NCBI GenBank assembly: GCA_963773605.1
Contig: CAVZBT010000010.1
Location: 248,001-312,000, forward strand
DNA from: CAVZBT01 sp963773605
GTDB lineage: Bacteria; Acidobacteriota; UBA6911
Length of the DNA stretch: 64,000 nucleotides
Reading direction: 5' to 3'
This document shows, piece after piece, positions 18,524 to 27,223 of this stretch; positions within the stretch are counted from its first letter, which is position 1; each line of letters opens with the position of its first letter. A program made the translations under genes and the position numbers. The notes below the pieces were generated by a model. It searched no databases, was not told the origin of the DNA, and worked only from the letters and a program-made list of their open reading frames with translations.

Positions 18524-19849
18524 CTACGTCGTTTTCGGTGGTTTGTCGACGACCTGCTGCTTTTGCGCGTCGAAGAAGAGCATCTGCCCGGAGCGGTAGG
18601 ACTCGACCGACATGGCGATCGGAACCATGGCCTTGTAGGCGGTCAGCCCATCGAGCACCGGCGTCTCGCGGGTCCGCACGCACTGGAGGAAGTTCTCCCA
18701 GTGCGACTGGCGTGGTTCCACCTTGATCTGCAACTCGGCCGAGCCGTACTTCTTGATGAACTCGTCCCGGTTGAACCTTTCGGGTGAGACGGTGATGTAG
18801 TCGGTCTTCCCTTCGAACTGGCCGTGCTCGACCATCACGATGGTCCCCTCGTAGCCGCGGATCAAGCCGGGGATGTGGCGGCTGTTGGCCATCGAGGAGC
18901 TGAGCACGACGCTGTGTCCGCTCGGGTAGTCGGCGACGAGCATGAAGGTGTCGGGCACCTCGCGCTCATCCTTGAAGACGTAGATTCCGCCGGTTCCGGC
19001 GACGCGGTATGGGAACTCGCCGCCGCCCCACACGAGGTTCAGCGGGGCCATGACGTGGTAGAAGAGGTCCGTGGCGATGCCGCCCGAATAGTCCCAGTAT
19101 TTGCGGAAGCGGAAGAACCGGTCCGCGTTCCAGGGTTGCGCGGGGGCGTTGCCGAGCCACATCTTCCAGTCGACCAGGTTGTCGCCCTTGCCCTCCGGGC
19201 CGGCGTCGGCGTCGATGGGCCAGTTCCATTCACCGGGCGGCTGCTGCCGGCCATTCCAGTTGCGGTGATAGGAGCCCTGGCTCATGATCATCTTGCCGAT
19301 CATGCCGTCCTGGATGGCTTTGCGCGCCTTCCACCACTGGTCGGAGGAGGTCGTCTGCGAGCCGATCTGGAGCACCCGTTTGGTCTTCACCGAGCATTCG
19401 TAGACCTGCTTGGCCTCATCGACGGTGCGGGTCATCGGTTTCTCGAGGTAGACGTCCTTGCCTGCATTCATCGCCTCGATCGCCATCGGGGCGTGCCAGT
19501 GGTCCGGGGTGGCGATCACTGCGGCGTCGATGCTCTTGTCGGCAATTATCTCGCGGTAGTCCCCAATCCCCTTGCACTTGTAGCGGTCGGCCGCGAAGCT
19601 GGTACGTTTCTGGTAAACGTCGCATACGGCGCCGATCTGGACGTTCGCTTTCTCGGCGAGGCTGGCGAACATGCCGGCCAGGTAGACGCCGCGTCCGCCG
19701 ACGCCGATAATCCCCAGATTGATGCGGTCGTTGGCTCCGACGATGCGCGCGTTCGCCGGGCGCGCGCTCGACAACGCTCCCACCGCGAGCCCGGCACCGA
19801 CGGCTGCTTTTACGAAATCCCTGCGATTGACGGCATGATCATCTGTCAT
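18524..19849 (-). CDS. Tat-exported Gfo/Idh/MocA family oxidoreductase
   Basis: This is a 441-residue protein starting MTDDHAVNRRDFVKAAVGAG, a twin-arginine signal; AAGGGG precedes the ATG. The Rossmann domain has NLGIIGVGGRGVYLAGM (GxGGRG) and the family signature DVYLEKPMTRT. A typical bacterial secreted Gfo/Idh/MocA C-terminal domain follows (for example DWKMWLGNAPAQPW). The Tat route implies folding with NAD(P) before export. Related enzymes oxidise glycosides or work on sugars at the cell envelope, but how cofactor would be recycled there is unclear. It sits next to an alpha-galactosidase gene. Substrate unknown. Confidence 0.88.
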   Translation of the reverse strand: MTDDHAVNRRDFVKAAVGAGLAVGALSSARPANARIVGANDRINLGIIGVGGRGVYLAGMFASLAEKANVQIGAVCDVYQKRTSFAADRYKCKGIGDYREIIADKSIDAAVIATPDHWHAPMAIEAMNAGKDVYLEKPMTRTVDEAKQVYECSVKTKRVLQIGSQTTSSDQWWKARKAIQDGMIGKMIMSQGSYHRNWNGRQQPPGEWNWPIDADAGPEGKGDNLVDWKMWLGNAPAQPWNADRFFRFRKYWDYSGGIATDLFYHVMAPLNLVWGGGEFPYRVAGTGGIYVFKDEREVPDTFMLVADYPSGHSVVLSSSMANSRHIPGLIRGYEGTIVMVEHGQFEGKTDYITVSPERFNRDEFIKKYGSAELQIKVEPRQSHWENFLQCVRTRETPVLDGLTAYKAMVPIAMSVESYRSGQMLFFDAQKQQVVDKPPKTT

Positions 19850-20334
19850 GGCACACCCCTTTTAGTGTGAAGAAAGGCCGCGACAATTGTCCTGCGCCGG
19901 GCCGGGGGCGCACAAGAAGAAAATAAGGAAGGCGGAAGACGGAGGCCAGAAGACGGAAGACGGAAGCCGGAAGACGGAAGCCGCCCGATTGGTTCGGTTG
20001 TTTTCGAATCCGCCGGTCGGCGCATCATGCAGCACGTTTAAGGCAATCCGGAATTATCCTCAACCTTCCCGAGTCAACCGGCCACTCGACGCCCTTCACA
20101 AGCGATTCCGGCTTCCGGCTCCAAGCTTCCGGCTCCAAGCTTCCGGCTTCCGTCTCCCGGCTTCCACGTCCCGAGGCCGCGACGGCGCAACCGGACGATT
20201 CCGGCTTCGCTTACCCTGCCATTTGATCGGGCGGTGTTCAACCTGATATCCTCAACACTCCGGAGTCCACCGGCAACTCGAAGCCATTCCGGCTTCCGGC
20301 TCCAGGCTCCCATCTTCCGGCTTCCGTCTTCCAT
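19850..20334. other. Gene-free stretch with inverted family C blocks and a diverged direct repeat
   Basis: No convincing gene is present. A purine-rich block (19918-19985, GGAAGACGGAAGCCGGAAG type) is followed by pyrimidine-rich blocks (20104-20165 and 20288-20333, CTTCCGGCTTCC type), so the blocks face each other as inverted repeats. Two segments, about 20055-20125 and 20245-20315, are diverged direct copies; both hold a TATCCTCAAC-like start and ATTCCGGCTTCCGGCTCC. The last block abuts the start codon of the ABC-F gene. Confidence 0.7.
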
Positions 20335-22221
20335 ATGGCACTCGCAACGCTCGATCGGGTATCGCTCGCATTCGGCCACGAGCCGCTTCTGGACGAGGTG
20401 TCGCTGCAGATCGAGCCGCACGAGTGCGTCTCCCTGATCGGCCGCAACGGGTCCGGCAAATCGACGCTGTTGCAGATCCTCAGCGGCGAGCGCCCGCCCG
20501 ACAGCGGCTCGATCTGGCGGCAGTCGGGCTTGCGGATCTCCCGGCTGGTGCAGGACGTCCCGCTGTCGACGGACCGTCCGGTGTTCGACGTCGTGGCCGA
20601 AGGGCTCGGCGGGCTCAGCGCTCTCGCAACTTCCTACCATCGCGCCGCGGTCGAAGTCGCCGAATGCGCCTCCCCGGCGGCGCTCGAGAAACTCGGGCGG
20701 CTGCAGCATGAGCTGGAGGAGCGGGACGGCTGGCGTCTGGAGCAGCGCGTCGAAATGGTGCTGGCGCAACTGGGATTAGCGGCCGAGGCTGTCGTGGACA
20801 CGCTCTCGGGGGGGTGGCGACGCCGCACGCTCCTCGCCCGCGCGCTTGTGGGCGAGCCCGACCTGCTGCTCCTGGACGAGCCCACGAACCACCTCGACAT
20901 CGAGGCCATCTCCTGGCTGGAATCGTACCTCGCGGATTATCCGGGCAGCGTCGTCTTCGTGACCCACGACCGCGCCTTCCTGCAGCGCCTCGCCACCCGG
21001 ATCGCAGAACTCGACCGCGGCAGGCTCACGTCGTGGCCCGGCGACTATGCCGGGTTTCTGCGCCGGAAAGAAGAGTGGCTGGCCAACGAGGCGCTGCAGC
21101 AGGAGAAGTTCGACAAGAGGCTGGCCGGCGAGGAGGCCTGGGTGCGGCAGGGGATCAAGGCGCGGCGGACCCGCAACGAGGGGCGCGTCCGCGCCCTGCT
21201 CGCCATGCGGGCCGAGCGGGCGACACGGCGCGCCCGGGTGGGGACCGCGCGCATCCAGGTGGAGCTTGCCGACCCGTCGGGGCGGCTGGTTTTCGAAGCG
21301 CGCCGGGTGGGCAAGTCCTTCGATGGCCAGGCCGTGATCGGCGACTTCTCCGCCCGCATCGTGCGCGGCGACCGGGTCGGACTCATCGGCCCGAACGGGT
21401 CGGGGAAGACGACCCTGCTGCGGCTGCTGCTTGGCGAGATCGCGCCGGACACCGGTTCGGTCCGGCGCGGCACCAACGTCCAGGTCGCCTATTACGACCA
21501 GCAGCGCGAGCAGCTCGACCCCGAAAAGACCGTCTTCGAGACGGTAGGGGAGGGCAACGAGACCGTTATCGTCAACGGTCGTGCGCGTCACGTAAACGGT
21601 TACCTGCACGACTTTCTGTTCCCGGCCGAGCGCGCGCGGGCTCCCGTGAAGGCGCTTTCGGGCGGCGAGCGCAACCGTCTGATGCTTGCGCGCCTGTTCA
21701 CCCGCCCCGCCAACGTCCTGGTGCTCGATGAGCCGACGAACGACCTGGACCTGGAAACCCTGGAGCTGCTCGAGGCGCAGCTCGTGGAGTTCGCCGGGAC
21801 CCTGCTGCTCGTGACGCATGACCGGGCGTTCCTGGACAACGCCGTTACCAGCACGCTGGTGTTCGAGGGGGACGGGCACGTGCAGGAGTACGTCGGGGGT
21901 TATGAGGATTGGCTGCGGCAGCGCGCCCCCGCCGCGGCGCCGGCCGCCGTCCGGGAACGCGCGGAACCGCGGCCCGCGGTCGAGCGGCCGCAGGGCCCGA
22001 GAAAGCTCTCCTACAACGAGGGACGGGAGCTCGAGCGGCTGCCGGCGCGCATCGAGGCGCTCGAGGCGGAACAGCGGGAGCTGAGCGCCGCCGTGTCTCA
22101 CCCGGAGTTTTACCGGGAGTCGCCAGAAACGATCCGCGCCAGGCTGGCCCGGCTGGAGGAGCTCCCGCGGGAGCTGCTCGAGGCTTACTCCCGCTGGCAC
22201 GAGCTCGATTCCCGTGCATAA
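20335..22221 (+). CDS. ABC-F family ATPase (Uup-like)
   Basis: This is a 628-residue soluble protein with two ATP-binding cassettes. The first has Walker A GRNGSGKS (36-43), signature LSGGWRRR and LLLDEPTNHLDIE. The second has GPNGSGKTT, LSGGERNR and LVLDEPTNDLDLE. An ABC-F linker lies between them, and a C-terminal extension with charged coiled-coil character (ELERLPARIEALEAEQREL) recalls Uup and YheS. ABC-F proteins act on the ribosome or on DNA junctions, not in transport. No Shine-Dalgarno is visible; the start directly follows a family C repeat, so the true start could differ. Confidence 0.9.
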   Translation: MALATLDRVSLAFGHEPLLDEVSLQIEPHECVSLIGRNGSGKSTLLQILSGERPPDSGSIWRQSGLRISRLVQDVPLSTDRPVFDVVAEGLGGLSALATSYHRAAVEVAECASPAALEKLGRLQHELEERDGWRLEQRVEMVLAQLGLAAEAVVDTLSGGWRRRTLLARALVGEPDLLLLDEPTNHLDIEAISWLESYLADYPGSVVFVTHDRAFLQRLATRIAELDRGRLTSWPGDYAGFLRRKEEWLANEALQQEKFDKRLAGEEAWVRQGIKARRTRNEGRVRALLAMRAERATRRARVGTARIQVELADPSGRLVFEARRVGKSFDGQAVIGDFSARIVRGDRVGLIGPNGSGKTTLLRLLLGEIAPDTGSVRRGTNVQVAYYDQQREQLDPEKTVFETVGEGNETVIVNGRARHVNGYLHDFLFPAERARAPVKALSGGERNRLMLARLFTRPANVLVLDEPTNDLDLETLELLEAQLVEFAGTLLLVTHDRAFLDNAVTSTLVFEGDGHVQEYVGGYEDWLRQRAPAAAPAAVRERAEPRPAVERPQGPRKLSYNEGRELERLPARIEALEAEQRELSAAVSHPEFYRESPETIRARLARLEELPRELLEAYSRWHELDSRA

Positions 22222-22350
22222 TAGGGCGGTGGACCGGGCGGGCCGCGCGGGCCGAGTGGGTCGCGACGGCTCGGCGCCGCCCGGGAGCTTATGCAACCGG
22301 CGGATTAGACGATGGCCCCGGGTGTAGCTTGCCGGGGCGGGGGCGGTGCC

Positions 22351-23124
22351 ATGACCATCGATGAACTCGAAGACCTCAGCAAAGCCAAACAGCTGCTCGA
22401 AAACCCCGGCCTTGCCGCCAAGGTCACCAGCATGGTGGGGTTGCCTATAGAGAAAGGCTTCGCGCTGCTCCCGGTGTCCTGGTCCGGTGCGGTGCAAAGC
22501 GCGACCCGCAAATCGATGCAGAAGGCGCTTGCCGTCGCCGTCAACACCCTCAGAGACAGCCCGGGCAGGCCTTCGTCCAACGTGCTGCACCGTGTGATCG
22601 CGGCCGTGGACGGGGCCGCAGCGGGCGTGTTCGGGCTGCCGGCTCTCGTGGTCGAGCTGCCGGTGACGACCACGGTGATGCTGCGCTCCATCGCCGACGT
22701 GGCGCGGAGCGAAGGGGAGAACATCCGCAGCATTGAAGCCCGACTCGCCTGCCTGGAGGTCTTCGCGCTGGGGGGTAAGTCGCCCGGGGACAACTCGACC
22801 GAAACCGGCTACTTCGCCGTGCGCGCCGCACTCGCCCGGACCGTTTCGGAGGCGGCGAAATATATCACCGAGCGCGGCCTCATCGAGGAGGGCGCACCTC
22901 CCCTGGTCCGGCTCATCGTGACACTGTCGTCGCGCTTTGGGGTGGTGGTGTCCGAAAAACTGGCCGCCCAGGCCGTCCCGATCATCGGCGCGGCAGGGGG
23001 CGCGCTGATCAATACGATCTTTATCAATCACTTTCAGGATATGGCGCGGGGGCACTTCATCGTGCGCCGCCTGGAGCGGGCCTGGGGGGCCGCCGAGGTG
23101 CGCGAGGCCTACGAACGCGTTTGA
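22351..23124 (+). CDS. EcsC family protein
   Basis: ATG 22351 is preferred over ATG 22312 because a G-rich stretch (GGGGCGGGGGCGG) lies just upstream. The 257-residue product shows the EcsC-type pattern: an N-terminal helical segment (MTIDELEDLSKAKQLLENPG), Ala/Gly-rich amphipathic segments (VIAAVDGAAAGVFGLPALVV) and a glycine-rich C-terminal segment (AVPIIGAAGGALINTIFIN). The family name comes from the Bacillus ecs locus; molecular function is unsettled. It ends inside the convergent EamA gene, with a 16-base overlap. The gap before it holds only a family B-like GC-rich fragment. Confidence 0.8.
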   Translation: MTIDELEDLSKAKQLLENPGLAAKVTSMVGLPIEKGFALLPVSWSGAVQSATRKSMQKALAVAVNTLRDSPGRPSSNVLHRVIAAVDGAAAGVFGLPALVVELPVTTTVMLRSIADVARSEGENIRSIEARLACLEVFALGGKSPGDNSTETGYFAVRAALARTVSEAAKYITERGLIEEGAPPLVRLIVTLSSRFGVVVSEKLAAQAVPIIGAAGGALINTIFINHFQDMARGHFIVRRLERAWGAAEVREAYERV

Positions 23125-24050
23125 CGCCCGCCGCCCGCAAGCCTGAGCACCAGCGCCCGCGAGCGAACCATGAACACCCCCGTGAGGATCAGGACAATGC
23201 CGGCTACCTGGGCGAGGCCTGGCCGCTCGCCCAGCAGCAGCCAGGCCCCGATCAGGGCCACCATGGGGGTGATGTTGGAGTACACCGCTGTGCCGGAGAC
23301 GCCCAGGTGCTCCAGTGCGAACGACCAGACGACGTAGCTGTAGACGATTGACAGAAAAGTCGAGTAGCCGAACTCCAGCCACCCCCTCAGCGGGATGGCG
23401 AGCCAGTCCTGGTGCAGGACTGAAGGAATTAAGATCGGGACCAGACCGGCGGTCCCGGCCAGCATCAGCCAGAACGTGAGCCGCAGCGCCCCGTACTTTG
23501 CGGCCAGTCGGGTCGCCCCGCCGGTGTACCACCCCCAGCACAACGTGGAACCCAGGATGAGGGCGTCGCCACGGAGGGCGGTGCCGAATTCGATCTCCTT
23601 CGAGCCGAAGAGCACTATCGCGACCACGCCGCCAAACGAGAGGAGCATGCCGGCCAGTACCCGGCGGCTGAAGATCTCCCGCTTGAGCAATAGCCCGGCG
23701 GCGTAGGCAAAGACGGGCGAAAACGACGTCAGCAGCCCGGCGTTACCTGCTTTCGTCGCCGCGAGCCCGAGGACGAAGAGGATCTGGTAGAGCGTCTGGC
23801 TCAAAAACCCGAGCCCGGCCAGCGAAGGCAGATCCGCGCGGGCGGCCGTCAGGGGGACACCGCGCAGCGTCAGGACCAGGGCAAGCGTCAGGACGGCAAT
23901 CGTGAAGCGCAGAGCCGTAAAGGCCAGCGGGTCGAAGTAGGTGTAGGCGTGCTTCATGATCGAGAAGTTCATCCCCCAGATCAAGGTCACGCTCACCATG
24001 AGGAGGTCCACTCGTGCCGGCCTGCGCATAGCCGCATAAGATAACACCAT
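23109..24050 (-). CDS. EamA (DMT superfamily) transporter
   Basis: This is a 313-residue inner-membrane protein with about ten hydrophobic segments in two EamA repeats, beginning VDLLMVSVTLIWGMNFSIMK. Such proteins export or import small metabolites such as amino acids or nucleosides; the substrate is not predictable. ATG at 24029 (MRRPARVDLL) is an alternative start. The 3' end overlaps the end of the EcsC gene by 16 bases in convergent orientation. Confidence 0.85.
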   Translation of the reverse strand: MVLSYAAMRRPARVDLLMVSVTLIWGMNFSIMKHAYTYFDPLAFTALRFTIAVLTLALVLTLRGVPLTAARADLPSLAGLGFLSQTLYQILFVLGLAATKAGNAGLLTSFSPVFAYAAGLLLKREIFSRRVLAGMLLSFGGVVAIVLFGSKEIEFGTALRGDALILGSTLCWGWYTGGATRLAAKYGALRLTFWLMLAGTAGLVPILIPSVLHQDWLAIPLRGWLEFGYSTFLSIVYSYVVWSFALEHLGVSGTAVYSNITPMVALIGAWLLLGERPGLAQVAGIVLILTGVFMVRSRALVLRLAGGGRQTRS

Positions 24051-24054
24051 TTCG

Positions 24055-24166
24055 GTGTGGGCCGCGACGGCCCGGCGCGGACCGTGGAATTTGCCCGGCC
24101 GTTGGGTTTTCCCGATGGGCGACTGCGTAGCTCACCCGGGCGGTTCGGGCCAGCCCCCGCCCACAC
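24055..24166. repeat. Family B-like element with GTGTGGGC/GCCCACAC ends
   Basis: The perfect 8-bp terminal inverted repeat GTGTGGGC (24055-24062) and GCCCACAC (24159-24166) encloses a GC-rich interior including CGCGACGGCCCGGCGCGG. It fills most of the gap between the divergent EamA and PatB-type genes. Confidence 0.55.
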
Positions 24167-24222
24167 GCCCGCACACTGCAAAAGGCATGACACCGGGCGT
24201 TTGAAGGCTATATCGTTACAGG

Positions 24223-25377
24223 ATGCGCTACGACTTCGACCAGGTGATCGACAGGCGGAATTCCGACAGCACCAAGTGGAACTACTACCCGGCAGACGTG
24301 CTCCCGCTCTGGACGGCCGACATGGACTTCAGGGTGGCCGAGCCGATACTCAAGGCGCTCCACGAGCGCATTGATCACGGCGTTTTCGGCTATGCGCGAG
24401 AGTGCGGCGAGCTGCGCGAAGTCGTTGCCGACCGGCTCCGGCGCCTCTACCGGTGGCAGGTTCCCGCGGACGCCATCCTGTTTCAGCCGGGGGTAGTGCT
24501 CGGGTTCAACCGCGTCTGCCGCATGGCTGCGGCCGCGGGCGCCGCGGTGCTGGTGCAGCCGCCGGTCTACCCTCCCATCCTCGGCGCGCCGCTGCAAAGC
24601 GGGCTGACCCTGCAGCAGTCGCCGCTCACGCGGCTGCCGGGGGGCGCCTACGAAATGGATTTCGCGTCGCTCGAGGCCGCCATGACGGAGCGCACCCGCG
24701 TCATGATCCTCTGCAACCCGCACAACCCGGTGGGCCGTGCGTTCCGGCCGGAGGAGCTGGAGCGGCTTGCCGCCATCTGCCTGCGCAAGGGCGTGCTGAT
24801 CTGCTCCGATGAGATCCACTGCGACATCCTGTACCGCGGGACCCGGCACGTGCCCGTCGCGGCGCTTGCGCCCGAGATCGCCGCCCGTACCGTCACCCTG
24901 ATGGCGCCGAGCAAGACGTTCAACATCCCGGGGCTGCACTGTTCGATGGCCATCGTAACCGATTCCGCGCTGCGCCGCCGTCTGAAGACTACCGAGCCGC
25001 CGTTTTTCCCCGAGGTGAACGCCCTGGGACTGGTAGCGGCCCTGGCTGCTTACAGCGACGGGGACGAGTGGCTGTTGCAGGCGCTCAATTACCTCGAGGG
25101 TAACTGCGACCTGGTCGTGGACTTTGTGTCCCGCGAGCTGCCGGGCGTCACCATGTTCAAGCCCGAGGCGACGTATCTGGCGTGGCTCGATTGCCGCGGC
25201 TCCGCGATCCCGGGAGACCCGCAGAAGTTCTTCCTGGAGAAGGCCCGGGTCGCGCTTTCGGCCGGGCCCCACTTCGGCGAACCGGGCGCGGGCTTCGCCC
25301 GGCTGAATTTCGCGTGCCCGCGCGCGACGCTCCTGCAGGCGCTCGGGCGGATGAAAGCGGCCCTCGCGACCTGTTGA
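24223..25377 (+). CDS. patB: PatB/MalY-type PLP-dependent C-S lyase (cystathionine beta-lyase)
   Basis: This is a 384-residue fold-type I aminotransferase-like enzyme. The opening DFDQVIDRRNSDSTKWNYYP and LPLWTADMDFRVAEPI are characteristic of MalY/PatB C-S lyases. ICNPHNPVGR and CSDEIHCDI are the PLP-contact motifs, and the Schiff-base lysine is K231 in MAPSKTFNIPG. Expected reaction is cleavage of cystathionine or cysteine S-conjugates to thiol, pyruvate and ammonia in the cytoplasm. Length matches the family. It is followed after 128 bases by the GAPDH gene, which has its own ribosome-binding site and a possible promoter. Confidence 0.88.
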   Translation: MRYDFDQVIDRRNSDSTKWNYYPADVLPLWTADMDFRVAEPILKALHERIDHGVFGYARECGELREVVADRLRRLYRWQVPADAILFQPGVVLGFNRVCRMAAAAGAAVLVQPPVYPPILGAPLQSGLTLQQSPLTRLPGGAYEMDFASLEAAMTERTRVMILCNPHNPVGRAFRPEELERLAAICLRKGVLICSDEIHCDILYRGTRHVPVAALAPEIAARTVTLMAPSKTFNIPGLHCSMAIVTDSALRRRLKTTEPPFFPEVNALGLVAALAAYSDGDEWLLQALNYLEGNCDLVVDFVSRELPGVTMFKPEATYLAWLDCRGSAIPGDPQKFFLEKARVALSAGPHFGEPGAGFARLNFACPRATLLQALGRMKAALATC

Positions 25378-25433
25378 GCAACACGGTACCCTGCACACTG
25401 GCGCCGTACCTCGGCGCTCGCCCCCCGACGGGG

Positions 25434-25462
25434 TTCATTGGGCGGGGAAAATCGGTTATAGT
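25434..25462 (+). promoter_or_regulatory. Possible sigma70-type promoter for the GAPDH gene
   Basis: TTCATT (25434-25439) and TATAGT (25457-25462) are separated by 17 bases, 44 bases before the ATG. The -10 is a good match and the -35 a weak one. Confidence 0.3.
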
Positions 25463-25505
25463 TGGGGGGTCGAACGAATTAATCTCTACAAGGAGAGAAG
25501 ATCAT

Positions 25506-26585
25506 ATGGCTGTAACGGTAGGTATAAATGGCTTCGGCCGCATCGGGCGGCAGGTCCTCCTCGCCATGGTGGAGAAGGGCGCCCTGGGCAAGACTTTCGA
25601 TGTCGCCGCGGTCGTGGACGTCACGACCGATGCGAAGTATTTTGCGTACCAGCTGAAGTACGACTCCATCCACGGCAGGTTCAAGGGGACCGTCACGACG
25701 GAGAAGTCGCCGGGCGCAGAGGCGGACGATATCCTGGTGGTGAACGGGGACAAGATCAAGTGCGTCATGGCCACCAAAGAGCCGTCCCAGCTCCCCTGGA
25801 AGCAACTCGGGGTTCAACTGGTGGTCGAGTCTACGGGTTTGTTCACCGACCTGGAAAAGGCCAAGGGTCACCTTGCGGCCGGCGCCAGGAAGGTCATCAT
25901 TTCCGCGCCGGGCAAGGGCGGAGTGAAGACGCTGCTGATGGGCGTCAACGACAGTGAATATGACCCCAAGCAGCACGATATCGTGTCCAACGCCTCGTGC
26001 ACGACCAATTGCCTCGCGCCATTGGTCCACGTGCTCCTGAAGGAAGGGATCGGGATCGAGACGGGTCTCATGACGACGATCCACTCCTACACGGCCACCC
26101 AGAAGACCGTCGACGGTCCGTCCAAGAAGGACTGGCGCGGCGGCCGCGCTGCGGCGATCAATATCATCCCGTCATCCACCGGCGCCGCGAAAGCGGTCGG
26201 CGAAGTGCTCCCGGCCGTCAAGGGCAAGCTCACCGGGATGTCCTTCCGCGTGCCTACCGCGGATGTTTCGGTCGTGGACCTCGTGTTCCGCTCGACGCGG
26301 GATTCCTCTATCGAGGAGATCGACGGGCTGCTCAGGAAGGCGTCCCAGACCTACCTGAAAGGTATCCTGGGCGTGTCCGACGAAGAGCTGGTCTCGACCG
26401 ACATCATCCACGACGACCGCTCCTCGATCTACGACTCGCTGGCCACCCTGCAGAACAACCTCAAGGGTGAGAAGAGATTCTTCAAGCTCGTGTCCTGGTA
26501 CGACAACGAGTGGGGTTACTCCTGCCGCACCGTCGACCTACTTCAGAAGATGGCTGAGCAGATGAGGGCGGCCCAGGCCGTTTAG
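25506..26585 (+). CDS. gap: Glyceraldehyde-3-phosphate dehydrogenase, type I
   Basis: ATG 25506 follows AAGGAGAGAAGATCAT and opens MAVTVGINGFGRIGRQVLL, the NAD-binding start of GAPDH. The frame is open further upstream inside patB, but only as an accident of base composition. The catalytic Cys is C165 in SNASCTTNCLAP, with the substrate-site segment SSTGAAKAVGEVLP and the C-terminal WYDNEWGYSCR. The 359-residue length is slightly above the usual 335 because of small insertions such as KKDWRGGRAA. It oxidises glyceraldehyde 3-phosphate in cytoplasmic glycolysis. Confidence 0.97.
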   Translation: MAVTVGINGFGRIGRQVLLAMVEKGALGKTFDVAAVVDVTTDAKYFAYQLKYDSIHGRFKGTVTTEKSPGAEADDILVVNGDKIKCVMATKEPSQLPWKQLGVQLVVESTGLFTDLEKAKGHLAAGARKVIISAPGKGGVKTLLMGVNDSEYDPKQHDIVSNASCTTNCLAPLVHVLLKEGIGIETGLMTTIHSYTATQKTVDGPSKKDWRGGRAAAINIIPSSTGAAKAVGEVLPAVKGKLTGMSFRVPTADVSVVDLVFRSTRDSSIEEIDGLLRKASQTYLKGILGVSDEELVSTDIIHDDRSSIYDSLATLQNNLKGEKRFFKLVSWYDNEWGYSCRTVDLLQKMAEQMRAAQAV

Positions 26586-26632
26586 CCCGACCAAAGAAAC
26601 ATCATCGCCGAGACGCTGGGGGCGCGGAGATC

Positions 26633-26653
26633 CGCAGGGCAACGAGCCCTGCG
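26633..26653 (+). terminator. Possible terminator hairpin after the GAPDH gene
   Basis: CGCAGGGC (26633-26640), loop AACGA, GCCCTGCG (26646-26653) form a perfect 8-bp stem 48 bases past the stop. There is no clear T-run, so intrinsic termination is uncertain. Confidence 0.35.
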
Positions 26654-26740
26654 ACTCCGCTCCCTGCGCGTCTCCGCTCCGGAAATAATCTGCGCAGCCC
26701 TTCCCGAGTGCGGCGCCCCGGCTCTTCGAGTGCTTCGAGT

Positions 26741-26772
26741 CCTGGAGGCGAGCCGTAGAGCTCGCCTCCAGG
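26741..26772. repeat. Perfect 13-bp inverted repeat
   Basis: CCTGGAGGCGAGC (26741-26753) and GCTCGCCTCCAGG (26760-26772) are separated by CGTAGA. No T-run follows on either strand. Confidence 0.7.
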
Positions 26773-27051
26773 GCTTCAAGGACTCAAAGAATCCCGAGGA
26801 GTTGACACGTGTTCGAGACCAGCGCGCCAATTGCGGACAACCGCACTACCACCAAATGGGGCGCGGCCCGCACCCTCGCCGCTTCCCTGCTTGGCTTCGG
26901 AGTCCTCTTCACGACGCCGGCCGCGATCATGCCGGCGCCGTCGGGCGCAGAGGCACGGTTCCGGCGACCTGGAGGTTGCGCGCCCGCGCCGCCGGCTACG
27001 ACGGGCGTGACCCTCGATTTCGCGTTGCCCAAGAACCAGTAGAAGGCTGTC

Positions 27052-27189
27052 TGGAGTGCGGCGCCTCGGCGCCGCTTTTGTTACGCCCAACGGCCGAAAT
27101 GCCCGGCGCCTTGGCGCCAGCCGAATCGCGACATTGCGGCTCCCACCCTGCAATCCCGAAATGCGGCGGCGCCCAGCCGCCGCACTCCA
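27052..27189. repeat. Family A repeat copy, enlarged
   Basis: This runs from TGGAGTGCGGCG to CCGCCGCACTCCA. Its 138-base length exceeds the usual 117 and the interior is diverged, but it keeps GGCGCCTTGGCGCC and CGGCGGCGCCCAGCCGCCG hairpins. It ends about 35 bases before the sulfatase stop. Confidence 0.7.
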
Positions 27190-27223
27190 AGGTCTGCGGC
27201 CTCGGCCGCGCCGTGTTTTCCCC

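Larger units (their letters stand above)
26586..27223. other. Gene-poor stretch with hairpins and possible remnant coding sequence
   Basis: It begins with a terminator-like hairpin, then a perfect 13-bp inverted repeat (26741-26772) beside a GGCTTCAAGGACTCAAAGAA-type motif that recurs near 29050 and 29440. An open frame at 26809-27042 (starting MFETSAPIADNRTTTKWGAA, ending TLDFALPKNQ) has no ribosome-binding site and no family I recognise; it may be a decayed fragment. A family A element at 27052-27189 fills the end. Confidence 0.5.

Noticed and set aside
23109..23124. Sixteen-base convergent gene overlap, also seen at 41942-41957
   Set aside because: Both are short tail-to-tail overlaps between well-supported genes; the equal length looks like coincidence.
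25182..25505. In-frame upstream extension of the GAPDH gene
   Set aside because: It overlaps the end of the patB frame and has no GAPDH-like sequence; AAGGAGAG and MAVTVGINGFGRIG fix the start at 25506.
26809..27042. 77-residue frame starting MFETSAPIADNR
   Set aside because: It has no ribosome-binding site, no recognisable family and runs up to a family A repeat; kept only as a possible remnant.
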